DNA from: Bacteroidota bacterium
Lineage (GTDB): Bacteria > Bacteroidota > Ignavibacteria > Ignavibacteriales > Ignavibacteriaceae
NCBI GenBank assembly: GCA_022564295.1
Contig: JADFLR010000020.1
Coordinates: 1 to 64,000 of the forward strand
DNA: 64,000 bases
Reading direction: 5' to 3'
Shown: positions 43,389 to 52,567 of the stretch, in pieces
How positions within the stretch are numbered: the first letter of the stretch is position 1
Layout: each line of letters begins with the position of its first letter
Program-made: the position numbers and the translations under genes
The notes under the pieces: generated by a model
Database searches by the model: none
Seen by the model: only the letters and a program-made list of their open reading frames with translations
What the model was told of the DNA's origin: nothing

Positions 43389-45512
43389 ATGGGCGGAAAA
43401 GAATTATTAAAAAAATATAAAAATCCTAAAAATTTCTTTAACCGGGACCTAAGCTGGGTTGAGTTTAACAAACGTGTGCTTGACGAAGCGCTCAATCCAA
43501 ATCTTCCTCTTTTAGAAAAAGTCAAATTTGTTTCTATCTTTTCCTCAAACCTTGATGAATTTTATATGATAAGGATCTCAGGTTTGAAAGAACAAATTGC
43601 TGCAAATATTCATGAACCGACTATCGACGGTCTGACACCGATTGAACAGGTAAGGCAAATAGAGACAGCTTTGAAACCTATGATTAAGCAATTGAATGAT
43701 TTATGGATGAATGAGATAGTCCCTGATTTAAAAAAGCACGGCGTGGAACTATTAAGATTTGTAGATTTTTCGGATGAGGAAAGAGCAAAATTAAGAGATT
43801 ATTTCACGAAGGAAATTTATCCTATTCTCACTCCTCTTGCTTTTGATCCAGGCAGACCATTTCCGTACATATCAAATCTCAGCTTAAATTTGGCAATACT
43901 AATAAAAAAACCCAACGGTGAAAATCATTTTGCGAGGGTAAAAATACCGAATATTATTCCACGTTTATTACAGATAGATAATATTTTAAAACCCGAAAAG
44001 AAACCGGGTTCAAATGGAAAATTTAATGCAAAATTTATTTGGCTCGGCGATATGATACGCGAAAACCTCGATATGCTCTTCCCCGGAATGGAAGTTGTTG
44101 AAGCACATCGTTTTAGAATAACTCGTGATACTGATATTGAACTTCAGGAGGATGAAGCTGATGATCTGCTACGCGTGATTGAAGAAAACATTCGCCAAAG
44201 AAGATTCGGCTCGGTTGTGAGAATGGAAGTGGCAAGCCATATGCCTGAATTTATGCTCGATACTCTTATGGAAAACCTCCGGATAACCAGGGACGATGTT
44301 CATGTGCTTGATGGACCAATAGGACTTAGTGATGTGATGACACTTTGTAAACTTCCGCTTCATCAACTAAAAGAAAAACCTTACTATCCTGTAACACCAA
44401 AAATATTTGAGGATGAGGAAGATATTTTCAGCACAATAAAACAGCGGGATGTTCTTTTGCATCATCCGTATCATTCATTCATTCCGGTTATAGAATTTAT
44501 TAAGCAGGCAGCACGCGACCCTGAGGTTATGGCAATAAAACAAACACTTTACAGGGTTGGCACCGATTCGCCGATAATTAAATGCCTGATTGAAGCTGCC
44601 GAGAGAGGTAAACAAGTTGCTGTGCTTGTAGAATTGAAAGCAAGGTTTGACGAAGAGAATAATATATTTTGGGCACGAGAACTTGAAAAAGTTGGAGTGC
44701 ACGTTGTTTACGGTTTTGTTGGCTTGAAAACCCATGCTAAAATGACTTTAGTTGTACGAAAAGAATTCGATGGTGTTAAAAGGTATGTTCACATGGCAAC
44801 CGGCAATTACAATGCAATAACTGCAAAACTTTACACCGATCTTGGTTTCTTTACATGTGATGAAGATATATGCGCAGATGTTTCGGATATTTTTAATTAT
44901 TTAACAGGATATTCAAAACAGAAAGATTTCAGAAAACTTATTGTTGCTCCTGTTAACATGCGTAATCAAATGATTGAAAAAATTATAAGAGAAATAGAAA
45001 ACGTTAAAGCAGGCAGCGAAGGGAAAATAATCTGGAAATTAAATTCTCTTGTTGACCCGACAATTATCAGTGCTTTGTATGAGGCATCAAACCATGGTGT
45101 GAATATTGAATTGAGTGTAAGAGGAATTTGCTGCCTCATACCAAATGTCCCCGGGTTAAGTGAAAACATTAAAGTAACAAGTATTGTCGGAAGGTTCCTC
45201 GAACACAGCAGGTTATTTTATTTCTATAATAATGGTAAAGAAGAATTCTATCTTAGCAGTGCAGATATGATGCCGCGAAACCTGGATAGAAGAGTTGAAA
45301 TATCCTTCCCAATTGAAGATAAAAGATTGCAGAACGAATTGATGCGTACACTCATAAAAATTTCATTAAAAGATAATACTAAAACAAAAATTCTTACTCC
45401 CGATATGGACTACGAAATAATTAAAAGTGAAAACGGTGTTAAAAAAATAAATAGCCAGGAATGGCTGATGAAACATACTATTAAAGCTGGCGGAGAAATG
45501 GTTAAGCATTGA
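43389..45512 (+). CDS. ppk1: Polyphosphate kinase 1
   Basis: A 707-residue enzyme that makes polyphosphate from ATP. The four PPK1 domains are visible: N-terminal helical (FNRDLSWVEFNKRVL), middle domain, and two PLD-like C-terminal domains with the catalytic His449 in LKTHAKM and the second active-site His606 in FLEHSRL. I start at the ATG at 43389; the frame extends upstream but that part would cover the promoter box. Confidence 0.94.
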   Translation: MGGKELLKKYKNPKNFFNRDLSWVEFNKRVLDEALNPNLPLLEKVKFVSIFSSNLDEFYMIRISGLKEQIAANIHEPTIDGLTPIEQVRQIETALKPMIKQLNDLWMNEIVPDLKKHGVELLRFVDFSDEERAKLRDYFTKEIYPILTPLAFDPGRPFPYISNLSLNLAILIKKPNGENHFARVKIPNIIPRLLQIDNILKPEKKPGSNGKFNAKFIWLGDMIRENLDMLFPGMEVVEAHRFRITRDTDIELQEDEADDLLRVIEENIRQRRFGSVVRMEVASHMPEFMLDTLMENLRITRDDVHVLDGPIGLSDVMTLCKLPLHQLKEKPYYPVTPKIFEDEEDIFSTIKQRDVLLHHPYHSFIPVIEFIKQAARDPEVMAIKQTLYRVGTDSPIIKCLIEAAERGKQVAVLVELKARFDEENNIFWARELEKVGVHVVYGFVGLKTHAKMTLVVRKEFDGVKRYVHMATGNYNAITAKLYTDLGFFTCDEDICADVSDIFNYLTGYSKQKDFRKLIVAPVNMRNQMIEKIIREIENVKAGSEGKIIWKLNSLVDPTIISALYEASNHGVNIELSVRGICCLIPNVPGLSENIKVTSIVGRFLEHSRLFYFYNNGKEEFYLSSADMMPRNLDRRVEISFPIEDKRLQNELMRTLIKISLKDNTKTKILTPDMDYEIIKSENGVKKINSQEWLMKHTIKAGGEMVKH

Positions 45513-45603
45513 TGCTTTGAATTATTTATCGTTAACTAAATCATCATAGAAAACAAACTGCATTTTAGTTTTACTGATGAAAAAGAAAGGACAAAAGACT
45601 TAA

Positions 45604-46716
45604 ATGACTGATATTACAAAAAGTGAGATACTGAATATTATTAAAAAAGTTAATGATCCAAACATAAAGACAGACCATCTCACACTTAATTCAATAAAAA
45701 ACTTTGAGCTAAAAGATAATTCATTAACAATCGATATTTCGATTCCGGGTAGTGAAAAAGATATTGATAAAGGTTCGTATGAAAAGTTTATTGATGCAAT
45801 AAAAAAGGAACACTCGTCTTTAAATGAAATACATTTAAACATCCAATCAACAAAACCTGTGATCACTGCTCATAAGGATCCAAAAAAAGATGCATTACTG
45901 CCGGGCGTAAAAAATACAATAGCCATTGCAAGCGGCAAAGGCGGTGTAGGCAAAAGCACCGTTGCTGTTAATCTGGCAGTTGCCCTTGCAAAAAGCGGTG
46001 CAAAAGTAGGTTTGATTGATGCAGACATTTACGGACCTAGCATTCCACTTATGTTGGGTGTAAATAAAAAGCCCAGAATTTATCAAACTGAAAGCGGAAC
46101 TAAAATGGAACCGGTTGAAAGTTACGATTTAAAATTAATATCAATTGGTTTTCTTGTTGATAATAAAGACCCGGTTATCTGGCGTGGTCCGATGGCAAGC
46201 GGTGCAATAAAACAATTTATGTCCGATGTTCAATGGGGTGAGCTGGATTACCTAATTTTTGATATGCCTCCGGGAACAGGTGATATACAGCTTACGCTTG
46301 TTCAAACTATTCCCCTAACGGGTGCTGTTATAGTAACCACTCCACAGGAAGTATCATTAATTGATGCTCGAAAAGCTTTGAAAATGTTTAATCGTGTTAA
46401 CGTTCCGGTTCTCGGCATCGTAGAAAATATGAGTTACTTTATCGCTCCCGATACAGGAAACAGATATGATATTTTTGGTGCAGGCGGCGGAGAAAAATTA
46501 GCAAAAGAACTTGATACATATTTCCTAGGTGGAATTCCGATAGATCAAAGAATCCGCGAAGGCGGTGATAAAGGTGTGCCTATAGTTCACGACATCCCCG
46601 ACTCGGAGGAAGCAAATATTGTTATGAACATTGCCAGCAATTTGATTGACCAAGTAAATTTGAGAAACTCAAAAGCTGCAGGCAAGATAGAAATTTTACT
46701 CGGCGATAATGATTGA
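45604..46716 (+). CDS. mrp: Mrp/NBP35-type Fe-S carrier ATPase
   Basis: A 370-residue protein: N-terminal MIP18/DUF59 domain (about 4-85), then a P-loop NTPase with GKGGVGKST at 111-119 and the MinD/Mrp-type DADIYGPS. The usual CPxC cluster-binding motif of Mrp proteins is missing: the equivalent stretch reads YFIAPDTG, with no Cys. If cluster binding occurs it must use other ligands. NFU gene 72 bases downstream supports a role in Fe-S assembly. Confidence 0.88.
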   Translation: MTDITKSEILNIIKKVNDPNIKTDHLTLNSIKNFELKDNSLTIDISIPGSEKDIDKGSYEKFIDAIKKEHSSLNEIHLNIQSTKPVITAHKDPKKDALLPGVKNTIAIASGKGGVGKSTVAVNLAVALAKSGAKVGLIDADIYGPSIPLMLGVNKKPRIYQTESGTKMEPVESYDLKLISIGFLVDNKDPVIWRGPMASGAIKQFMSDVQWGELDYLIFDMPPGTGDIQLTLVQTIPLTGAVIVTTPQEVSLIDARKALKMFNRVNVPVLGIVENMSYFIAPDTGNRYDIFGAGGGEKLAKELDTYFLGGIPIDQRIREGGDKGVPIVHDIPDSEEANIVMNIASNLIDQVNLRNSKAAGKIEILLGDND

Positions 46717-46788
46717 CTTATCCATTTATTAAAACGATATTTATAAAGTAAAAGTTGTTTTTTTAATTGCTTTCTCTTTTGATTTTTA

Positions 46789-47013
46789 ATGAAAGAAGAA
46801 ATTCTAAAAGCACTCGAATCTGTAAGACCTTTTCTACAGGCAGACAACGGCGATATCGAGTTAGTTGATGTAACCGATGACGGAATTGTTAAAGTTAGAT
46901 TGCTAGGCGAATGTGAAAAGTGCCCCCTTTCGATAATGACATTGCGTGCAGGAATTGAACGTTCGCTGATGAAACAAGTGCCGGGTGTTAGAAGAATTGA
47001 AGCAGTTAAGTAA
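46789..47013 (+). CDS. nfuA: NFU-type iron-sulfur scaffold
   Basis: A 74-residue single NFU domain; the scaffold motif CEKC is at 42-45. NFU proteins hold a 4Fe-4S cluster between two subunits and pass it to targets. Mrp is just upstream. Start ATG at 46789. Confidence 0.9.
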   Translation: MKEEILKALESVRPFLQADNGDIELVDVTDDGIVKVRLLGECEKCPLSIMTLRAGIERSLMKQVPGVRRIEAVK

Positions 47014-47048
47014 CTCAAGTTGACCGGCTAATTTTTTTGTTATTTAAA

Positions 47049-47078
47049 AGTAACCTGCGACTTAAGTCGTAGGTTACT
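47049..47078. repeat. Perfect-type stem-loop after nfu
   Basis: AGTAACCTGCGAC (47049-47061) pairs with GTCGTAGGTTACT (47066-47078) with one mismatch, loop TTAA. No T-run follows directly, though a T-rich stretch begins about 10 bases on. A terminator or a dispersed palindrome. Confidence 0.55.
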
Positions 47079-47174
47079 GAAACAAAAAGGTGTTTTTTTA
47101 CCGTTTTAATGGTTTATCAAAACGACCAGTCATCTTGAGTAAGCAATTCCTAAAAAAATATTTATATTGCATAT

Positions 47175-48227
47175 ATGCCTGATACAACCTACAAAAAAAT
47201 AGCAACCCTTTTGTTATGGATATCGGGTACATTTTTGTTGCTCTATGTTTTATTTTTACTATCCGATATAATTATTATTCTTGCATTATCCGTTCTGCTT
47301 GCTTTTATTTTTTCACCTTTCGTTTATTTACTTGAGCAGAGAGGTGCCAGCCGTCTTTCTTCAACGCTAATTGTATTCGCTGGATTGGCAGTTATAATTT
47401 TTCTTAGTTTATCGGTGGTAATTCCAAAATTTTCTTTTCAGATGAATCAGCTTATAACACGCCTCGAACAATTTTCATTGACAGATCAATTAAAAGCCGT
47501 TCAGGATTGGCTGGCAGTATCATTACCCTTTATTGATTTCACTAATCTCACCACCCGTTTAGAAGAGGTTATCTCAACACAGTTAGTTAATTCTGTTCAA
47601 AGTCTGTCATTATTGTTATCAAGCATTGTTTCTGTAGTTGCCGTTTTAGTAATTGTACCTTTTATTACATTCTTTCTTGTAAAAGACAGCAAAAAAATTC
47701 TTCAGGGCATTTTGCAGATAATGCCAAACAACTACTTCGAAATGTCCTATTGGATAATAAAGAAAGTAAGCTTGCAGCTTGGTTTATTCGTACGGGCATG
47801 GATTTTTGATGCAGCCTTTGTGGGAACTTTATTGGGTTTTGGTTTTTATATTATTGGAATACCAAATGCATTGCCATTAGGAGTAATTGCAGGACTCGGT
47901 CATCTTATTCCATATTTTGGACCTGTAATTGGTGGAATTCCGGCAATTATTTTATCAATTATGGTTAATGGCGATCTCTCACAGGTACCACTTATTATTT
48001 TTGTAGTACTTGGTGTTTATGCAGTTGATAATGGTTTTGTACAACCGTATGTATTTGGAAAGAGTGTGGCTATACACCCCATACTTATAATACTCTTGAT
48101 TATTGCAGGCGGACAGTTATTCGGTTTAATTGGAATGCTGCTCGCCATTCCCGTAGCAACAGTTGTTAAAACTACGGCAAAAGAAATTTACTTTGCATTT
48201 AAAAATTACAGGGTTGTAAGAGTATAA
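47175..48227 (+). CDS. AI-2E family transporter
   Basis: A 350-residue membrane protein with about eight helices; the FLVKDSKKILQ segment (about 168-178) and GLGHLIPYFGPVIGGIPA (about 242-259) are marks of this family (YdgG/TqsA/YhhT). Substrates range from autoinducer-2 to ions; none can be inferred here. Confidence 0.9.
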   Translation: MPDTTYKKIATLLLWISGTFLLLYVLFLLSDIIIILALSVLLAFIFSPFVYLLEQRGASRLSSTLIVFAGLAVIIFLSLSVVIPKFSFQMNQLITRLEQFSLTDQLKAVQDWLAVSLPFIDFTNLTTRLEEVISTQLVNSVQSLSLLLSSIVSVVAVLVIVPFITFFLVKDSKKILQGILQIMPNNYFEMSYWIIKKVSLQLGLFVRAWIFDAAFVGTLLGFGFYIIGIPNALPLGVIAGLGHLIPYFGPVIGGIPAIILSIMVNGDLSQVPLIIFVVLGVYAVDNGFVQPYVFGKSVAIHPILIILLIIAGGQLFGLIGMLLAIPVATVVKTTAKEIYFAFKNYRVVRV

Positions 48228-48257
48228 TAAGATGTGAATGTCTCAAAAGTAATTTTT

Positions 48258-48333
48258 ACTGTCACACTGAGCCTGTCGAAGTGTGATTGTAATAAAATTT
48301 GTCAGTCTTCGACAAGCTCAGATTGACAAATTT
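48258..48333. repeat. Dispersed intergenic inverted repeat (TTCGACAAGCTCAG type)
   Basis: Left arm GTCACACTGAGCCTGTCGAA (48261-48280), right arm GTCAGTCTTCGACAAGCTCA (48301-48320), followed by GATTGACAAATTT. The arms are complementary over most of their length. TTCGACAAGCTCAG-type palindromes are common between genes in Bacteroidota and neighbours. Confidence 0.6.
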
Positions 48334-48379
48334 GGACTAATGAGACAGCCTCATATCTAAAACTTATTTCAGTATAATC

Positions 48380-48411
48380 ATATCTGCCAGCCGATATGCT
48401 GGGCAGGCAGA
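48380..48411. repeat. Stem-loop downstream of the FG-GAP gene
   Basis: ATCTGCCAGCC and GGGCAGGCAGAT form a GC-rich imperfect stem just beyond the stop of the minus-strand gene at 48426. Could act as a terminator without a strong T-run. Confidence 0.45.
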
Positions 48412-48425
48412 TTCCTAAACATAGC

Positions 48426-50426
48426 TTATTTTAGAAGCAACATCTTTTTGGTTTGTGTGAAGTCATAAGCCTGAAGTCGGTAAAAGTAAATACCACTCGG
48501 TAAACCTATTGCATCAAACTCAACCTCATAACTTCCAGTTGGTTTTTCTTCATTAACAAGCGTTGCAATTTTATTCCCTAAAACATCATATACTTTAATT
48601 GTAACAAAACTTAATTGAGAAATGTAGAATGTTATTTTAGTTGTCGGGTTGAATGGGTTAGGATAATTCTGAAAAAGTGTATACTCTTCCGGAACCGCTT
48701 GTGTGGTAGCGACTCCACTAATGATTGGCTTATCAACAATCAATGTACCACTGAAACCGTGAACTGTATGCTGAATAACGTAGCTTCCAGTAACATCAGG
48801 AGTAAATTGGAAGGCCGTAACATCTCGAGGTACCACGTTACCAGTTTTGTTGGGTGGAGGAGCTATTACCCATGGCAGAATGCTAACCCAGTGGGTATCA
48901 TCCAGGCTGATATTGTGAATCGTAAGCGGAAGATCTTCAAGCACTCTGATAGTAGATGGAAAAATTTGCGTTAGCGCGTTACTGTGAATGAGAGAAGCGC
49001 CTTGCTCACCTAGTTCAATGTACTTTACATCTACTGCAGCAGAATCTTCTACAATAATAATATCCCCGGTAAAACCATGACCTATATTCCGGATTTGATA
49101 AGTCCCGGTTTCTGTGGGTGTGAATTCAACAGTCAGTATCTCGCCAACGCGCACTAAATCTGTTGATTGAATCCATGGCAGGATTTGCAGGCGGTTTATA
49201 TGCTCCTCTCTATCCGAGGTGACTAAAAGTCTTAATGGTTGGTTTACAATAGATATAATCGGGTCGGGATAAAAATTTTCATACAGTTCCTGAATCACAG
49301 AAACCACACGTATACTCTCCTGTGGAGGAGTTTCGTTAAGAAGGATAGTCACTGAATTGTCGCCGGTATTTACAACGGCTAGGTCAAGGCGACCATCGGC
49401 ATTGAAATCTCCTGAGACCATATCGTGCGGTGCCAGACCAGCGGGAAAAGTCTGCGCTTCAGCGAAATTACCCATACCGGTATTCAGTAAAATGGCCACG
49501 TTATCATTAATACCGTCGGCAAGCGCAAGGTCTTTTTTCCCATCACCATCAAAATCCTCTATTATTACTGCAAAGGGTCCTCCGTCTATCTGATAAGAAC
49601 TATCTATGAACCCACCTTCGCCGTCGGCAAAAAGTATGGTTACGGATCCTCCTAACACACAAGCCACCGCTAAATCGGAAATGCCGTCCTGGTTCAAATC
49701 CCCCAAAGCAATGTTTTTTGGTGAGACGCCGACCTCCGTAGTCGATCCAAACGTGAATCCACCAGTGCCGTCACCATTCAGAATCGTTAATGTATCAGAC
49801 AGATCGTTACCTACTGCCAGATCAATAAAGCCGTCATTATTAAAATCTGCAGCTGCAATCGGCACCGGGCCGTCACCGGTGTAATAGGTACCGGCGATAA
49901 CAAAATTTCCGCTTCCGTCTCCAAGTAAAACAGTGATGTTGTCGTCATCGCGGTTGGTGACAGCCAGGTCGGAATGTGTATCGTCATTGAAATCATGCAC
50001 TGCGATCCAGCGTGGACCGTTGCCAACAGTAAAGAAAGTAGGCGGAAGCAGTCCACCGAGGCCGTCGCCCAAAAACAAGGCAACCGAACTACTGTCTTTG
50101 TTGGCAGTGACTACGTCGCGTATACCGTCCTCATTAAAATCTCCGGCAGCAATCGCGTGCGGCGCTTTGTGGATGGTAGCGATACTACCCTGAAGTGTGA
50201 AATTACCCTTACCATCCCCAAAGATTAATGAAATTGTTGAACCGAATAGGTTGCTGACCGCCAGATCTCGATTGCCGTCCCTATCCAAGTCAATTAAAAC
50301 TACTGCACGTGGACCCTCTCCAGCCGGCACTGAAGTGGATGAAAATTGTAAAACCGGTGTCTGGGGGAAGAGTGGCACGATTAACAGCACCAGTATTATT
50401 ATGATAGTGTTGATTATAAATTTCAT
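48426..50426 (-). CDS. Secreted FG-GAP/VCBS propeller with cupredoxin-like domains and T9SS sorting domain
   Basis: About 666 residues from the ATG at 50426 (AAGGTGA upstream). Signal peptide, then seven FG-GAP/VCBS blades (repeated D-x-N-x-D-G-x-x-D-L-A-V), which bind calcium and form a propeller (about 25-380). Two cupredoxin-like beta-sandwich domains follow (about 385-480 and 485-575), each ending in an H-G-F-x-G motif; the copper-binding Cys is not evident. The C-terminal sorting domain opens at NYPNPFNP. The propeller part is richer in G+C than its surroundings (see findings). Confidence 0.75.
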   Translation of the reverse strand: MKFIINTIIIILVLLIVPLFPQTPVLQFSSTSVPAGEGPRAVVLIDLDRDGNRDLAVSNLFGSTISLIFGDGKGNFTLQGSIATIHKAPHAIAAGDFNEDGIRDVVTANKDSSSVALFLGDGLGGLLPPTFFTVGNGPRWIAVHDFNDDTHSDLAVTNRDDDNITVLLGDGSGNFVIAGTYYTGDGPVPIAAADFNNDGFIDLAVGNDLSDTLTILNGDGTGGFTFGSTTEVGVSPKNIALGDLNQDGISDLAVACVLGGSVTILFADGEGGFIDSSYQIDGGPFAVIIEDFDGDGKKDLALADGINDNVAILLNTGMGNFAEAQTFPAGLAPHDMVSGDFNADGRLDLAVVNTGDNSVTILLNETPPQESIRVVSVIQELYENFYPDPIISIVNQPLRLLVTSDREEHINRLQILPWIQSTDLVRVGEILTVEFTPTETGTYQIRNIGHGFTGDIIIVEDSAAVDVKYIELGEQGASLIHSNALTQIFPSTIRVLEDLPLTIHNISLDDTHWVSILPWVIAPPPNKTGNVVPRDVTAFQFTPDVTGSYVIQHTVHGFSGTLIVDKPIISGVATTQAVPEEYTLFQNYPNPFNPTTKITFYISQLSFVTIKVYDVLGNKIATLVNEEKPTGSYEVEFDAIGLPSGIYFYRLQAYDFTQTKKMLLLK

Positions 50427-50486
50427 GAGAATCACCTTGTGGTTGAATTCGATTTGCACCAGAAACGAAATTGTCTCGTTTCGCAA

Positions 50487-50946
50487 TTTATTGTAAATGT
50501 TTATGTATGATTAATGCTTAATTAATTAAAATCTTTTACTTCTTATTAATTTGATATTCAGTACCAACACAATAACACTGATTCTAAAAAATCAATACCA
50601 ATAAAATGTGCTCGTGCACTACTCTTTGTTAAAACAAAATCTCGTTTTACAACTTTCCTCAAAGTTCATACATCTAGATTTAAGTAATTATAACTTGTAA
50701 CAATTTTAGCACAATAACAAGAATACCAGATTATAAAATTTGATAAATAACTGTTGCTTATCTTTGGCAAGTAATAATTATAAATCCGGATTTAGTCGAA
50801 ACATAATTGGACCAACTTTCGGCTGCGAATTAAAGAAAAGTTTTGAGAGATTTATTTTCATTAATAATTAAGGATTACTTAACAATTATTTTTTAGGATG
50901 CTTTGAATTTTTAGTACGGAATTCCAATCACTAACAACTGCTTTCG
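50487..50946. other. AT-rich intergenic, upstream part
   Basis: About 460 bases between the FG-GAP gene promoter side and the moxR remnant; no credible ORF and no clear repeat. The 5' side should hold the promoter of the FG-GAP gene. Confidence 0.35.
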
Positions 50947-51140
50947 CTATTCATTCAACTTATTAATAACTTCCACCGAAGTAATGCCTTTAGTATAAAA
51001 ACGAAAGCTGAAGTTTGCGACTACAAAATAATTCGGAATTGTCACATAACATCTTTAATGCTAAAGTTGGTGATGATTCTGCGGCGAAGGACAAGAAACA
51101 TTGCAATTTTAAGAACATCACTCCTTATGTATTTTTTACT
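50947..51140 (-). pseudogene. Decayed 3' end of a moxR paralogue
   Basis: On the minus strand a frame at about 51115-51060 encodes DVLKIAMFLVLRRRIITNFS, matching the DVKIALLPVLRHRIITNFS of the intact moxR. Downstream, after a stretch with stops, another frame gives NFS...KGITSVEVINKLNE and a TAG (50947-50949), matching the intact C-terminus NFSAEAEGITSVEVIKK. About 50 bases with stops and a repeated NFS lie between, so an insertion or tandem duplication broke the frame. No N-terminal part is recognisable. Confidence 0.65.
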
Positions 51141-51529
51141 TATTTGTTCCATACTAAATGGGCTTCAACTGAAGCAAAAAATACTTTTCGAAAGGTAAAG
51201 ATATTTTATGTTTAGAAGTCTATTAGTAAAATACATTGGAGATTTTCTTAGTTGAATTTCATTCTTTGCAAAGTATAGTTACTTGAAATTCATAGAGCTG
51301 TAAACCACAAAAAAATATCTGGGAAATTATTAATTTAGAGAAATTTGAGACTGTGAGAAGGTGGGACTATGAGACTTATAAATATTTTGCATTTTTTTCC
51401 TAACAACGTTGATTGGTTCGCAGAGTCCCAAAGTCTCATATTCCCAAAGTCATTATCAGAACCATCATATCTTATGTAAATATTTCTTTGCAAAAAAAAC
51501 AAAGATTTATTTATTCATACCATATAAGT
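51141..51529. other. Non-coding stretch between moxR remnant and moxR
   Basis: No ORF of coding character. Contains an inverted repeat at 51362-51446 (listed separately). Confidence 0.35.
51362..51446. repeat. Long-loop inverted repeat past the moxR stop
   Basis: TGGGACTATGAGACTT (51362-51377) and AAGTCTCATATTCCCA (51431-51446) are complementary at 15 of 16 positions, with a 53-base loop. It is about 85 bases past the moxR stop. Confidence 0.5.
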
Positions 51530-52531
51530 CTAATTTACTTCTTCACTAATTTTCTTAATCACTTCAACCGAAGTAATTCCTTCAGCTTCTGCACTAAAAT
51601 TTGTTATTATGCGATGACGTAAAACAGGAAGGAGAGCAATTTTAACATCATCAATATTGGGAGTAAACCTTCCCTCCATTATTGCCCTGGTTTTTGCAGC
51701 AAGTGTTAAATACTGCGAAGCTCTTGGTCCGGCTCCCCATGTAATCCAATCCTTAACAAACTGGGGAGAGTTTCCGTTTGTTGGGCGGGTCATGTTTACA
51801 GTCTTAACTGCAAATTCAATAACATTTTCGGAAACGGGGACCCTTCGTACCAAATTTTGTAATTCAATTATTTCTTCGGTAACTAAAACTTTATCAATTT
51901 GAGCACTATACTGGCTGGTTGTGGTTTTCACAATTTTTATTTCCTCATCGAATGAAGGATAATCGAGCCACAGGTTAAACATAAATCGGTCTAACTGCGC
52001 TTCGGGCAATGGATAAGTGCCCTCCTGTTCTATAGGGTTTTGAGTTGCAAGAACAAAGAATGGTTCGGGTAACTTGTATGTTGTTCCCGCAGCGGTTACC
52101 CTGTGTTCCTGCATTGCTTCTAAAAGAGCTGCTTGTGTTTTTGGTGGTGTACGGTTTATTTCATCGGCAAGGATAATGTTTGCGAAGATCGGGCCCGATA
52201 TAAATTTAAAATCTCTCTTTTTTGTAAGCTGGTCTTCTTCAATAATTTCTGTGCCTGTAATATCACTTGGCATTAAATCGGGTGTGAACTGAATACGGCT
52301 GAATTTCAAATCCATTACCTCAGCAACCGTTTTAATAAGAAGAGTTTTTGCCAATCCGGGAACTCCGACCAACAAGCAATGACCTCGTGCGAACAAAGAG
52401 ATTAAAAGCTGTTCTATTATTTCTTCCTGCCCAACAATTTTCTTTTCAATTTCCGATTTAACTTGTTTTATTTTATCGTTTAGTTTTTCAACAAGTTCAA
52501 CATCTTTATCTGAAACGTTTTTGTCTTTCAA
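51530..52531 (-). CDS. MoxR-family AAA+ ATPase
   Basis: A 333-residue AAA+ chaperone: Walker A GVPGLAKT at 56-63, Walker B IILADEINR around 119-127, sensor-type TQNP near 166-169, and the typical lid domain. MoxR proteins usually act with VWA-domain partners, but none of these is in the window; the upstream genes are SurA-like chaperones. A decayed duplicate of its 3' end lies 390 bases beyond the stop. Confidence 0.93.
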   Translation of the reverse strand: MKDKNVSDKDVELVEKLNDKIKQVKSEIEKKIVGQEEIIEQLLISLFARGHCLLVGVPGLAKTLLIKTVAEVMDLKFSRIQFTPDLMPSDITGTEIIEEDQLTKKRDFKFISGPIFANIILADEINRTPPKTQAALLEAMQEHRVTAAGTTYKLPEPFFVLATQNPIEQEGTYPLPEAQLDRFMFNLWLDYPSFDEEIKIVKTTTSQYSAQIDKVLVTEEIIELQNLVRRVPVSENVIEFAVKTVNMTRPTNGNSPQFVKDWITWGAGPRASQYLTLAAKTRAIMEGRFTPNIDDVKIALLPVLRHRIITNFSAEAEGITSVEVIKKISEEVN

Positions 52532-52567
52532 TATTTTTCCCGGTTTTTATTTATAGAAGTGAGGAAA

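Noticed and set aside
46587-47018. 143-codon minus-strand ORF across mrp 3' end and nfu
   Set aside because: Antisense to two well-supported genes; no recognisable domain.
48615-50496. Several plus-strand ORFs of 80-120 codons across the FG-GAP gene
   Set aside because: They are shadows of the GC-richer repeat gene on the minus strand; no start signals or motifs.
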